Shown here piece by piece: positions 1-8,423 of a DNA stretch of 64,000 bases (within the stretch, counting starts at the first letter, position 1; each line of letters opens with the position of its first letter). Location of the stretch: positions 428,518 through 492,517 of the forward strand of contig NZ_KI912148.1 in assembly GCF_000517105.1 (NCBI RefSeq), read 5' to 3'. Position numbers and translations under genes: made by a program. The notes beneath the pieces were generated by a model, which did no database searches, was not told the origin of the DNA, and saw only the letters and a list, made by a program, of their open reading frames with translations. The DNA is from Fischerella sp. PCC 9605. GTDB lineage: Bacteria > Cyanobacteriota > Cyanobacteriia > Cyanobacteriales > Nostocaceae.

Positions 1-122
1 AGGTATCAGTTAGTTCGGTTCAAAGAATGTTGTAAACACTAATTCATACTCTCAAAACACCTAATCAATGCTAAGGTTGGAGGTGAGTGGCACTATATCA
101 AAGAAGCTAGAAGAATAGCAAA

Positions 123-2804
123 GTGGCTATTGCAATAGAAAAATTAATAACCTCGGATATTGTAAAACCAGCTCGTTATCTAGGTAACGAACTTTTAGCA
201 GTACACAAACCTTGGGATACGGCAACTATACGCTGGGTATTAACCTACCCAGAATTATACGAAGTAGGAGCCTCCAACTTAGGGCATATCATTCTGTATA
301 ACATCCTGAATGCTCAACCACGCCAATTGTGCGATCGCGCTTACCTAAGCGCCCCAGATCTCGCGGCTAAACTGCGGGCAACCAAAACACCGCTGTTTGC
401 CGTTGAGTCCAAGCGATCGCTAACAGAATTTGATATCTTAGGCTTTAGCCTCAGTTACGAACTCGGTGCCACCAACATTTTAGAAATGTTGGATTTGGCA
501 GGTATTCCCCTGACGTGGCGAGAACGGTTAACGGGGAATCACCCCTTGATTTTTGCAGGAGGACAAACGGCGACATCCAACCCTGAACCCTACGCCGACT
601 TTTTCGACTTTTTTGCCCTTGGTGACGGCGAAGAACTCTTACCAGAAATAGGTTTAGTTTTAGAAGAAGGCAAACAAGCAGGCTTAAGCCGCCAAGAACT
701 GCTGCTGGACTTGGCACAAGTACCGGGTGTATATGTTCCCCAGTTTTACGATCTGGCAGAGGATGGGAGCGTGCATCCTAACCGCCCAGATGTGCCAAAA
801 CGTATTCTAAGACGGGTTGCTACCCCCATACCAGCGTATTCAATTGGGTTGGTTCCCTACGTGCAGACAGTACACGATCGCCTAACGATTGAAATTCGGC
901 GCGGTTGTACTCGTGGCTGTCGCTTCTGCCAACCGGGAATGCTAACTCGACCGGCGCGGGATGTGGAACCAGAAAAAGTGGTGACAGCGATTGAGAAGGG
1001 AATGCGGGAAACAGGATACAACGAGTTTTCTCTGTTATCCCTGAGTTGTTCTGATTATTTATCCCTGCCAGCAGTAGGGATGGAAATCAAAAATCGCCTC
1101 AAGAATGAAAATATTTCTCTTTCTCTACCCAGCCAACGGGTAGACAGGTTTGATGAAAATATCGCCAACATCCTCGGCGGTATGCGCCAAGGTGGTCTGA
1201 CTTTTGCCCCAGAAGCTGGTACGCAGCGAATGCGAGACATTGTTAATAAAGGTTTGACAAATGAAGAATTGCTGCGGGGTGTGAAAACAGCGTGGGAACA
1301 AGGTTGGGATAAAATAAAGTTATATTTTATGATCGGTTTGCCTGGTGAAACCGATGCTGATGTTTTGGGCATTGCGGAAACGGTTAGTTGGTTGCAGCGC
1401 GAGTGTCGGGCGAAGGGCAGAAGACCACTTGCGTTTAACTTGACAATTTCCAACTTTACACCCAAGCCTCACACCCCGTTTCAATGGCACTCGGTTTCTA
1501 CCGCCGAGTTTGAACGCAAGCAAAAATTGCTGCGGCAAGAATTCCGCCGCATCAAGGGAGTGAAAGTGAATTTCACCGATGTCCGCATTTCGGCAATGGA
1601 AGATTTTATCGGCAGAGGCGATCGCACTCTCGGTCAAGTCTTACGACGGGCTTGGGAATTAGGTGCGGGCATGGATTCCTGGTATGACAGCATCGAACAG
1701 GCTTACAATGCTTGGGGACAAGCTATTGCCGAAGCTGGTTTGACTTGGAAATATCGCCAAGTTGAAAATGGCGAGTGGAATTTGTTCCAACAAGAGGACA
1801 CGGAGACTTCTCCCCCTCACCCCCTCACCCCACGCCAGGTGCTACAACGCTTGGAACCCCCGCAACGCACTGGCTCCTCTCCCACTCCCCCACTCTCCCT
1901 TTCCCTCGATAGACCCTTACCTTGGGACCACATTGACACGGGTATCGATAAAAAGTGGCTTCAAGAAGACTTAAAACGCGCTCTAGAAGCTGCAACTGTT
2001 CCCGATTGCTCTTTTGAGGGTTGTTCTCACTGTGGTGTCTGCGGAACAGACTTTGGTCATAACATTGTCATTCCCCCACTACCTGTACCGGAATTTGCTG
2101 GACAATTTGTACCAAACACTACTAAAGCCCAAAGATTGCGGGTATGGTTTGGCAAGCAGGGTGATATGGCCTTGGTTAGCCACCTAGATGTAATGCGCCT
2201 GTTTGACCGTGCTATGCGGCGATCCGGATTGCCAATTGCTTTTACTGGTGGATATCATCCCTCACCCCGCATTTCTGTAGCTTTGGCTTTACCTTTGGGT
2301 GCTACCAGCAGTGGTGAAATTGTCGATTTTGAGTTAACTCAGCCACTTGATATCGATACTTTCCGACAAAAACTGGCAGAGGTACTGCCCAGCGACATAC
2401 CTATATATGATGTAGTACAGCTAGATTTGAAAGCTCCTGCTGCTACTCAAGGATTAGAAGCTGCTGAATACTTACTCACCGTAACTTCACCTGAAGCAGC
2501 AACACCTGCACATTGGCAAGACTGGATTGATACAATCAAACAGAAAAACGAGATTTGGTGGGAGCAAACAACTAAGTCAGGTAAGACTCAGTTAGTAAAT
2601 CTGCGCGATCGCTTGTTTGAACTGGAATTTATAGAAACCGCCAATCTGGCAGAGTCGGCAGTTCGCTTGCGTTATTTAGGTAGTTGTCGTCAAGATGGTA
2701 CACTGTTGCGTCCCGAACAAATCCTGTTTATGCTAGAACAAGTGGCAGGCATAGAATTCCAGCTACTGCAAATCCATCGCAATCGTTTGGTTTTGCGGAA
2801 TTGA
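123..2804 (+). CDS. Two-part B12-binding radical SAM protein (TIGR03960-like) fused to a DUF2344 domain
   Basis: Predicted iron-sulfur enzyme; the substrate of this family is unknown to me. The 893 residues hold an N-terminal cobalamin-binding-like region, a radical SAM core with the cluster motif CTRGCRFC (Cys262, Cys266, Cys269), and a C-terminal DUF2344 half starting near residue 670. Other genomes often encode the halves as two proteins. The start is GTG; an in-frame TAG lies 15 bases upstream and no strong ribosome binding site is visible. Residues about 558-600 are Pro/Ser/Thr-rich and read like translated intergenic repeat DNA rather than a fold. It lies directly upstream of rne on the same strand. 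Family call is secure, function is not. Confidence 0.9.
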   Translation: MAIAIEKLITSDIVKPARYLGNELLAVHKPWDTATIRWVLTYPELYEVGASNLGHIILYNILNAQPRQLCDRAYLSAPDLAAKLRATKTPLFAVESKRSLTEFDILGFSLSYELGATNILEMLDLAGIPLTWRERLTGNHPLIFAGGQTATSNPEPYADFFDFFALGDGEELLPEIGLVLEEGKQAGLSRQELLLDLAQVPGVYVPQFYDLAEDGSVHPNRPDVPKRILRRVATPIPAYSIGLVPYVQTVHDRLTIEIRRGCTRGCRFCQPGMLTRPARDVEPEKVVTAIEKGMRETGYNEFSLLSLSCSDYLSLPAVGMEIKNRLKNENISLSLPSQRVDRFDENIANILGGMRQGGLTFAPEAGTQRMRDIVNKGLTNEELLRGVKTAWEQGWDKIKLYFMIGLPGETDADVLGIAETVSWLQRECRAKGRRPLAFNLTISNFTPKPHTPFQWHSVSTAEFERKQKLLRQEFRRIKGVKVNFTDVRISAMEDFIGRGDRTLGQVLRRAWELGAGMDSWYDSIEQAYNAWGQAIAEAGLTWKYRQVENGEWNLFQQEDTETSPPHPLTPRQVLQRLEPPQRTGSSPTPPLSLSLDRPLPWDHIDTGIDKKWLQEDLKRALEAATVPDCSFEGCSHCGVCGTDFGHNIVIPPLPVPEFAGQFVPNTTKAQRLRVWFGKQGDMALVSHLDVMRLFDRAMRRSGLPIAFTGGYHPSPRISVALALPLGATSSGEIVDFELTQPLDIDTFRQKLAEVLPSDIPIYDVVQLDLKAPAATQGLEAAEYLLTVTSPEAATPAHWQDWIDTIKQKNEIWWEQTTKSGKTQLVNLRDRLFELEFIETANLAESAVRLRYLGSCRQDGTLLRPEQILFMLEQVAGIEFQLLQIHRNRLVLRN

Positions 2805-3361
2805 TCTCCTGAGAGCAACTTGTTAGATAGTTGCCCTCGCATTTCATACATTAGGAATTGATTTTTAACAAGGTTGCGTTAGAATGAGATGAAGAGAATT
2901 TTTCTGGCGCTGCATTGAGTTATTTGGTTCACAATCCTGGTACTCAGGGTTTGAAAGCAAAGATTTAGAGAGCAACATCTAGGATTTTATCCCAGACCAC
3001 CACCAGGCAGATTCAAGAACACTCTCTCTTGATAGCTACCTTGTGAATCAGTAACTAATAACAGGCTCCGTCGGCTTCTCTAGCTTTATGATTTTTTAAA
3101 CACATGCTAAATGCCTAATTCCTAGAGAATGAAGGTATTGCATTAAAAATTAACCACGGACGGGTGATTAAATTGCTTAAATAATATGCAGCCGTTCTGG
3201 AAGAATCAGGCGTGTAAACGCATTTCGCTAATTAATAGCTCTTTAAGTGTGGGCTTAAGTTCGCAGTTTTTACTACCAGCAGCGCCTTTTTGGGCTTGCA
3301 GGGGCGACAGGAACAAAAAACCCCCAAGTCTTTTTATGCTGCCAATTTTTGAGGAAATTGA
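2805..3361 (+). promoter_or_regulatory. Gene-free 557 bp upstream of rne, probable long 5' leader
   Basis: No convincing gene lies here. An imperfect hairpin (GCAACT / AGTTGC) follows the stop codon of the preceding gene but has no T-run. The last 150 bases are rich in T-runs, and GAGG stands about 8 bases before the rne ATG. Long, U-rich rne leaders that RNase E itself cleaves are known in cyanobacteria; applying this here is inference. No promoter could be fixed by eye. Confidence 0.45.
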
Positions 3362-5416
3362 ATGCCAAAACAAATTATTATCGCGGAGCAGCATCAAATA
3401 GCTGCAGTCTTTTCGGAAGATCAAATACAGGAACTTGTTGTCGCTACGGGCCATCACCAAATTGGTGATATCTACTTAGGAGTAGTAGAAAATGTATTAC
3501 CTGGGATAGATGCGGCTTTCGTAAATATTGGCGACCCAGAGCGCAACGGTTTTATTCATGTCACAGACTTAGGTCCATTGCGGCTGAAGCGCACGGCGGC
3601 AGCGATCACGGAATTGTTAGCACCACAGCAGAAAGTCTTGGTGCAAGTGATGAAAGAGCCAACGGGCACAAAAGGGCCAAGGCTCACAGGTAACATCACC
3701 TTGCCTGGACGCTACGTTGTGCTGATGCCCTACGGACGAGGTGTAAATTTATCCCGTCGGATTAAAAATGAAAATGAGCGCAACCGCTTGCGAGCGTTGG
3801 CAATTTTGATTAAACCTGCGGGAATGGGTTTGCTAGTTCGTACCGAAGCAGAAGGCAAGCCAGAAGAAGCAATTATCGAAGATTTAGAATCCCTGCAAAG
3901 ACAATGGGAGGCAATCCAGCAAGAAGCAGTGTCTACTCGTGCGCCAGCACTGCTGAACCGGGACGATGATTTTATCCAGCGCGTGCTGCGGGATATGTAC
4001 GGTGCGGATGTGAACCGGATAGTGGTAGATTCCAGTACTGGCCTGAAGCGGGTGAAGCAGTATTTGCAAAACTGGAGTGGAGGGCAAGTACCCCAAGGAT
4101 TGTTGATCGATCACCACCGCGATCGCGCCGCCATTTTAGAATACTTCCGCATTAACGCCGCCATTAAAGAAGCCCTCAAACCTAGAGTAGACCTGCCTTC
4201 TGGTGGCTATATCATTATTCAGCCCACCGAAGCATTAACGGTGATAGATGTCAACTCTGGTTCATTTACGCGATCGGCAACAGCTAGGGAAACTGTTTTG
4301 TGGACGAACTGCGAAGCCGCCACAGAAATTGCCCGTCAGTTGCGTTTGCGGAACATTGCTGGGGTTATTGTTGTTGATTTCATTGATATGGAATCGCGGC
4401 GTGACCAACAGCATGTCCTCGAACACTTTAATAAAGCTCTCAAAGCAGACAAAGCTCGTCCCCAAATTGCCCAATTAACCGAACTTGGTTTAGTAGAACT
4501 CACCCGCAAGCGCCAAGGTCAAAACATTTATGAATTATTTAGCGAACCTTGCCAAACTTGTGGTGGTTTAGGGCATGTTGTCCGCCTACCAGGAGAAACA
4601 GAAAGCCGCTCGATCGCACCACCAGTCGAACTACCAGAACGCTTTGTACCTCTGCCTCACAGAGAACCCCGCCTGCCATCTACTGCTCGTTTGAGCGAAC
4701 CACGGGAAACCTACGACGGATTTACGGAGACGTACGAACACGACACTGATATCGGTGCTCTGAATTTGGCCAATCATCCCAGCTATCAAGAAATTGGCGA
4801 TAGCAAAAGGCGCCGCCGTCGTCGCTTGGGATTAAATGGGGGGAATGGCAAAGAGGAGCCACGTATTAATGGCAACTCAGTGTCATTCGTGAACGAGCCA
4901 GAAATGGACATTGATGCAGAAGGAGAACTGGTAGAGACTTCTGATGTACCTACACCTAACCTGAGCAAATCAGCTTGGGTTGATAGAGGTGAACGCAGTA
5001 AACCCTCAAGAGTAGATATAGTTAAACCAGTAGTAGAACCACCAGAGATTGTGTCTGTAGAAATGACACCACCTGAACAAGATATATACGCTTTAATGGG
5101 AGTGTCACCCTTAGTGAAGTTGAACCGGGAGGTGAAAAATCCTAAGTCTGTGATTATTAACGTCACTCTGCCTGGTCAATCTTCTGCAACACCAATAGAA
5201 GCAACCTCTGAAGCACCTGTCCAAAGAGCAAGCGACACTGCTGTTGCAGCAGCAGAAGCTGAACAATTATCTTTGTCTTCAGTAGCAACTGAGCCGTCTG
5301 ATTTACCTGGTATGGGTATGGCAGATGACAATGAAACTAACACCAGCACTGCTATTCGCCGTCGCCGTCGTCGTTCTTCTGCTTTGGAATCAGATACACC
5401 CACAACTGAAAGTTAA
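3362..5416 (+). CDS. rne: Ribonuclease E/G family endoribonuclease
   Basis: Single-strand-specific endonuclease that starts mRNA decay and processes structured RNAs. The S1 RNA-binding part lies near residues 35-120. The two metal-binding aspartates are in VIDVNSGS (Asp296) and VVDFIDME (Asp339), and the zinc-link cysteines are CQTC (Cys397, Cys400). The 684-residue length fits the compact cyanobacterial type. The C-terminal third is low-complexity and carries two arginine tracts, about residues 480-487 and 666-671. The last one, RRRRRRSSA, matches the cyanobacterial nonapeptide reported to bind PNPase. ATG follows GAGG at good spacing. rnhB begins 15 bases after the stop, so the two are probably cotranscribed. 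Confidence 0.97.
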   Translation: MPKQIIIAEQHQIAAVFSEDQIQELVVATGHHQIGDIYLGVVENVLPGIDAAFVNIGDPERNGFIHVTDLGPLRLKRTAAAITELLAPQQKVLVQVMKEPTGTKGPRLTGNITLPGRYVVLMPYGRGVNLSRRIKNENERNRLRALAILIKPAGMGLLVRTEAEGKPEEAIIEDLESLQRQWEAIQQEAVSTRAPALLNRDDDFIQRVLRDMYGADVNRIVVDSSTGLKRVKQYLQNWSGGQVPQGLLIDHHRDRAAILEYFRINAAIKEALKPRVDLPSGGYIIIQPTEALTVIDVNSGSFTRSATARETVLWTNCEAATEIARQLRLRNIAGVIVVDFIDMESRRDQQHVLEHFNKALKADKARPQIAQLTELGLVELTRKRQGQNIYELFSEPCQTCGGLGHVVRLPGETESRSIAPPVELPERFVPLPHREPRLPSTARLSEPRETYDGFTETYEHDTDIGALNLANHPSYQEIGDSKRRRRRRLGLNGGNGKEEPRINGNSVSFVNEPEMDIDAEGELVETSDVPTPNLSKSAWVDRGERSKPSRVDIVKPVVEPPEIVSVEMTPPEQDIYALMGVSPLVKLNREVKNPKSVIINVTLPGQSSATPIEATSEAPVQRASDTAVAAAEAEQLSLSSVATEPSDLPGMGMADDNETNTSTAIRRRRRRSSALESDTPTTES

Positions 5417-5431
5417 GAAACTTTACAAATT

Positions 5432-6103
5432 ATGGTAAAGATAGAGTCAGACATCGCTTCTGTTGAGTTGGCAGTAGCTCAACAGAAAGCATTTTGGCTA
5501 GAATTTTCCGAACTTTCAGACTTTTGCGGACTAGTTGCAGGTGTAGATGAAGTAGGGAGGGGCTGTTTGTTTGGGCCTGTAGTGGCAGCAGCAGTGATAC
5601 TACCAAATGAAGCTTTATCAGCACTGATGGCAGCGAAAATTAGAGACAGTAAAAAGCTGTCTAGCTATCGCAGGAGCAAGCTAGCCCAGCATATTTGTGC
5701 TATTGCCATAGATTGGAAAATCGGCTTTGCTTCAGTTGCCGAAATTGACAGGATAAATATTTTACAGGCAACACTTTTAGCGATGAAGCGAGCAGTGCTG
5801 AAACTAAAAGTGCAGCCTACACTTTGCTTAGTTGATGGCAACCAGTCGATTAAAGATCTACCACTACCACAACAAACAATAGTTAAGGGAGACGAGCGAT
5901 CGCTTGCTATTGCTGCTGCTAGTATTGTTGCCAAAGTTTGGCGAGACGATTTGATACTGCGCCTCGCCTCAAGGTATCCCATCTACGACTTGGAACGCAA
6001 CAAGGGTTATGGGAGCCAAAAACATCTACTGGCACTACAAAAATATGGGCCTTCACCCTTGCATCGCCAGTCATTTCGTCCTTGCCAAATTAAGGGTAGT
6101 TAG
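5432..6103 (+). CDS. rnhB: Ribonuclease HII
   Basis: Cleaves the RNA strand of RNA-DNA hybrids and single ribonucleotides in DNA. The 223-residue protein carries the type 2 signature GVDEVGRG (Asp39, Glu40) with a further acidic residue in CLVDGN and the conserved stretch VKGDERSLAIAAASIVAKV. About 30 extra N-terminal residues precede the core. It follows rne by 15 bases on the same strand, the usual cyanobacterial pairing. The final codons and the TAG stop lie inside a heptamer repeat (GTAGTTAGTAG), so the repeat supplies or abuts the stop. Confidence 0.95.
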   Translation: MVKIESDIASVELAVAQQKAFWLEFSELSDFCGLVAGVDEVGRGCLFGPVVAAAVILPNEALSALMAAKIRDSKKLSSYRRSKLAQHICAIAIDWKIGFASVAEIDRINILQATLLAMKRAVLKLKVQPTLCLVDGNQSIKDLPLPQQTIVKGDERSLAIAAASIVAKVWRDDLILRLASRYPIYDLERNKGYGSQKHLLALQKYGPSPLHRQSFRPCQIKGS

Positions 6104-6126
6104 TAGTTGATAGTTGTTAGTTGGTA
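6096..6126. repeat. STRR heptamer repeat at rnhB stop
   Basis: Short degenerate run of TAGTTAG-type heptamers starting at the last codons of rnhB. The rest of 6127-6308 holds no gene that I can support. Confidence 0.6.
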
Positions 6127-6308
6127 CGGCAGGTGGGTTTCAATAAATACCAGGGTTAAATCTACCCCTACATTAGTGGGTTCAAATCACCAGCAAACTA
6201 CTAACCACTGCGATCGCTTAACACAGGTATTTCCCCAAGGTAGCATTTGAGTAATATTCCATCAAACTAAATGATTTTCACTGAAATGCTTTGCGTCTAC
6301 ACTTACTC

Positions 6309-6440
6309 CTAAGAAACACATTCCGTAGCGTTGGAAATAGGGATGAGTTCTAAGCCAAAAGCTTGAGCTTTGATCTTAAGATTTTTAAGTATCCGGTCTC
6401 GATACTGTTGTTCGTAGGCATTAATACCAGGGTCACTATA
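6309..6440 (-). pseudogene. C-terminal remnant of a transposase-like gene
   Basis: Reading leftward, 43 sense codons followed by TAG give a well-formed protein tail including DPGINAYEQQYRDRIL, NLKIKAQAFG and LELIPI. This resembles the C-termini of cyanobacterial transposases, but I cannot name the IS family with certainty. No start or upstream part is intact: the frame closes just above 6440. The neighbourhood to 8.4 kb is full of mobile-element debris, which supports the reading. The interval 6441-6712 contains HIP1 sites and no supported gene. Confidence 0.4.
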
Positions 6441-6712
6441 GCGATCGCCTGTGATGTGTCAAGTGATTACAATTTCAGCTCAGCAGATATGACAATTTGC
6501 GATCGCGCCCTCGAACAGTTCAACGAGATTCCCATCCACGAATTCAGGTCTGGAAATGGTGGTTGTCCAGATTTAGTGAACCAGTAGGAGTGATTTCAAC
6601 ACTTCAAGTAACAACACCTCTTGCTGTGCGATCGCAGTGCTTTTTATTATTTCTCCCCTAAAACCGCAATTTCTTACACACTATGGGTTTGCAAATACGC
6701 CTCAAGCTTGTG

Positions 6713-7261
6713 TTAGACGGTACGCGAATTGCCAAACCAAGCATCACGATCCCTTTCGATCTGCTTGGCTGCTTGCAGGTTCAACCGCCGTATTCCGTTA
6801 AAGAGAAATATCTCAAGCAAAAACAGCATGATGATACTAACAGGAAATGTGCCGTAAACGCTCAGAAGATAGATAAAAACTCCCAAGAATAAAGGCAAAA
6901 GATACCATAGCCAAGCGAGTCTGAGCATACGAGCTTGATTGGTCAGATGATGCTTCCACTTATCTGGAAACCGAGTTGGGGGGAATGCAGAAATCTCCGA
7001 TCTCGGAATATGCAGTTTCCACCAGATGATGGTAATGTTCAGCAACAGCGCGAAGATCACTACTCCGCTACCAATGATTGAGAGATTGTCTTCTCTCTGC
7101 TGAGAAATACCGTAAGCAATATCAAAAGCAAAAATAACAATGAGAATGCATGCAATCCCTGTCTCACGAAGATTCCGACTTTGAATACGCTTTACAAGCT
7201 CGGTAACTCTCTCTTCTAGTGATTGCGCTTGTCGATTGGATTGCACTTGTCGATTGGGCAT
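6713..7261 (-). CDS. Hypothetical 2TM-domain membrane protein
   Basis: Unrecognised 182-residue protein. A basic N-terminus and a short helix are followed by four hydrophobic segments in two pairs (ACILIVIFAFDIAYGI, IIGSGVVIFALLLNITIIWW, then LWYLLPLFLGVFIYLLSVYG and PVSIIMLFLLEIFLF). It ends with a charged tail, KQIERDRDAWFG. A longer reading to 7333 is possible, but the ATG at 7261 has a good AAAGGAG Shine-Dalgarno at the right distance and is preferred. It sits alone between mobile-element remnants, so its flanks may have been rearranged. No function assigned. Confidence 0.7.
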   Translation of the reverse strand: MPNRQVQSNRQAQSLEERVTELVKRIQSRNLRETGIACILIVIFAFDIAYGISQQREDNLSIIGSGVVIFALLLNITIIWWKLHIPRSEISAFPPTRFPDKWKHHLTNQARMLRLAWLWYLLPLFLGVFIYLLSVYGTFPVSIIMLFLLEIFLFNGIRRLNLQAAKQIERDRDAWFGNSRTV

Positions 7262-7313
7262 ATTTATCTCCTTTTGGCATATTAAAGTTCTGTATGAAGG
7301 AGTGAAACGTTGT

Positions 7314-7545
7314 TCACTGCTGACGACGATCAAAATCGTGGAGCAGAGCCATTAATGCCGGAATCACGGTCAGTGTCAGGAGTATGGAGAATGCTAACCC
7401 TCCCACTAAGGCAATACCCAATCCTTGATACAGTTCAGAACCCTGTCCGGGAAATATTGCCAGGGGCATCATTCCCAAGACACTGGTGCCTGCTGACATA
7501 AAGATCGGTCGCAGGCGATCGCAGGTGGCGTTATAGAGCGATCGC
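7314..7545 (-). pseudogene. C-terminal fragment of an RND efflux transporter (AcrB/HAE1 type)
   Basis: About 75 residues match the conserved last region of RND pumps: CDRLRPIFMSAGTSVLG, MMPLAIFPGQGSE, then a glycine-rich helix GIALVGGLAFS and LTLTVIPALMALL. A full pump has over 1000 residues, so more than 90 percent is missing. The apparent open frame continues upstream to a TTG at 7583, but the first dozen codons there are an out-of-frame reading of the transposase remnant next door. The junction lies at or near a GCGATCGC site (7538-7545). Confidence 0.75.
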
Positions 7546-8028
7546 GTTCGTAAACAGCTTCTGTAACTTCTTTTGCTTCCCAAGCTGAACTTAATAAAAA
7601 ATGATGTAACGATTGGGCATTTCTCAATCCAACCGCACGTGCAATTGCTGGTAGGCTTTTTCTCTTAATACTCAGATATCATCCCCAGATGTAAAAACTT
7701 AAAACACTCAAATGTTCTTACGAGGGATTTAAGGTGTTAAAAAATAAGCCAGCTTTATATTTATTCGACTTACGAGGCGAATCCCGAAGGGCAGAGTTAA
7801 AAAGCCGCCTCTTGCAGCCTTTCCAACTTATCGACTATATCTAGAACCCTGCCCTTGTTCTATAGCCATTCAGGCGTCACCTCCTGATTTATCGAGGAGG
7901 TCGCCAACTGCCCTGCTGGGCAGTTGGCAAGGTTGGCTTATTTTTTAAAAGGAGGAATGCGTGACATCTCGAAACAAATCTTGATACAAAATACAGTACT
8001 CATCAATAAATGATACCGTGGCGATCGC
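7546..8028 (-). pseudogene. Broken IS701-type transposase, N-terminal part, split by an insertion
   Basis: Reading leftward, 7963-8028 encodes AIATVSFIDEYCILYQDLF and RDV. After an interruption at 7719-7962, the protein resumes at 7718 with RTFECFKFLHLGMISE, then IKRKSLPAIARAVGLRN and AQSLHHFLLSSAWEAKE. This order matches the N-terminal region of cyanobacterial IS701-family transposases. A single extra base between SE and IKRKS breaks the frame. The catalytic DDE part is absent: sequence passes into the RND fragment near 7545. Inactive by insertion, frameshift and truncation. Confidence 0.7.
7719..7962 (-). mobile_element. Small insertion with HEARO/omega-RNA-like folding, no protein gene
   Basis: The interruption inside the IS701 gene is about 244 bp. 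Its 15-bp inverted repeats (7737-7751 and 7934-7948, core AAAAAATAAGCC) enclose several further stems: an 11-bp hairpin at 7903-7913/7918-7928 (GCCAACTGCCC), a 6-bp hairpin at 7880-7885/7895-7900, and a long-range 8-bp pairing 7787-7794/7849-7856 (AAGGGCAG). This architecture, the small size and precise insertion suggest an RNA of the IscB-associated HEARO/omega class in a non-autonomous IS200/IS605-like element. A GTGA tetranucleotide (plus strand) sits at the right boundary. Family assignment is from memory of the motif and is not certain. Confidence 0.45.
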
Positions 8029-8048
8029 GGACTGCGCGTCCTGCTGCC

Positions 8049-8071
8049 CAACCTGCCTAAAAGGCAGGTTG
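8049..8071. repeat. Perfect 10-bp-stem hairpin
   Basis: CAACCTGCCT and AGGCAGGTTG are separated by AAA. The hairpin sits between the transposase N-terminal remnant and the duplicated unit to its right. It has no T-run, so it is more likely repeat debris than a terminator. Confidence 0.6.
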
Positions 8072-8104
8072 CCGTGTTTCATTCTGAACCGCTCGGAAGC
8101 ATAC

Positions 8105-8351
8105 GGACGATGGCACTTCTAGCTTTATGTTGTAATGCTTCTGGTGATAACTCCATCATCTACAGCAGCTTTGACAAAGCTGTAAACACTCTTGCAGATA
8201 TTGTATGATCGGGGAGTGACACAAGAGGAATAAATGATACGGTGGCGATCGCCTCTCTGGCTTTATGTTGTAATGCTTCTGTTGATAACTCCATCATTTA
8301 CAGCAGCTTTCAACACTGCTGCTGATATTATACTTCGGGGAGTGACAGAAT
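8105..8351 (-). repeat. Tandem duplication of a short 5' gene region
   Basis: Two diverged copies of about 120 bp (roughly 8110-8217 and 8245-8351) lie head to tail. On the minus strand each starts TCACTCCCCGA and runs to a short open frame, MMELS(T/P)EALQHKAR. The right-hand copy continues AIATVSFI, the same residues that open the transposase remnant at 8028. The unit therefore looks like the duplicated leader and first codons of that gene, or of an unrelated small protein. No copy has a complete reading frame. Confidence 0.55.
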
Positions 8352-8423
8352 AGGGTTAAGGGGGATTTAGGAGGATCTCCAAAGATTGAATTGTACTAAC
8401 TGAACTGTATTGCTTAATAATTA

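Noticed and set aside
3186-3460. Short frames on both strands overlapping the start of rne
   Set aside because: They overlap the rne leader and gene, have no family signature, and fit out-of-frame readings of that DNA.
6363-6587. 74-codon plus-strand frame starting TTG
   Set aside because: It overlaps the better-formed antisense transposase tail, is rich in HIP1-derived codons, and resembles no family.
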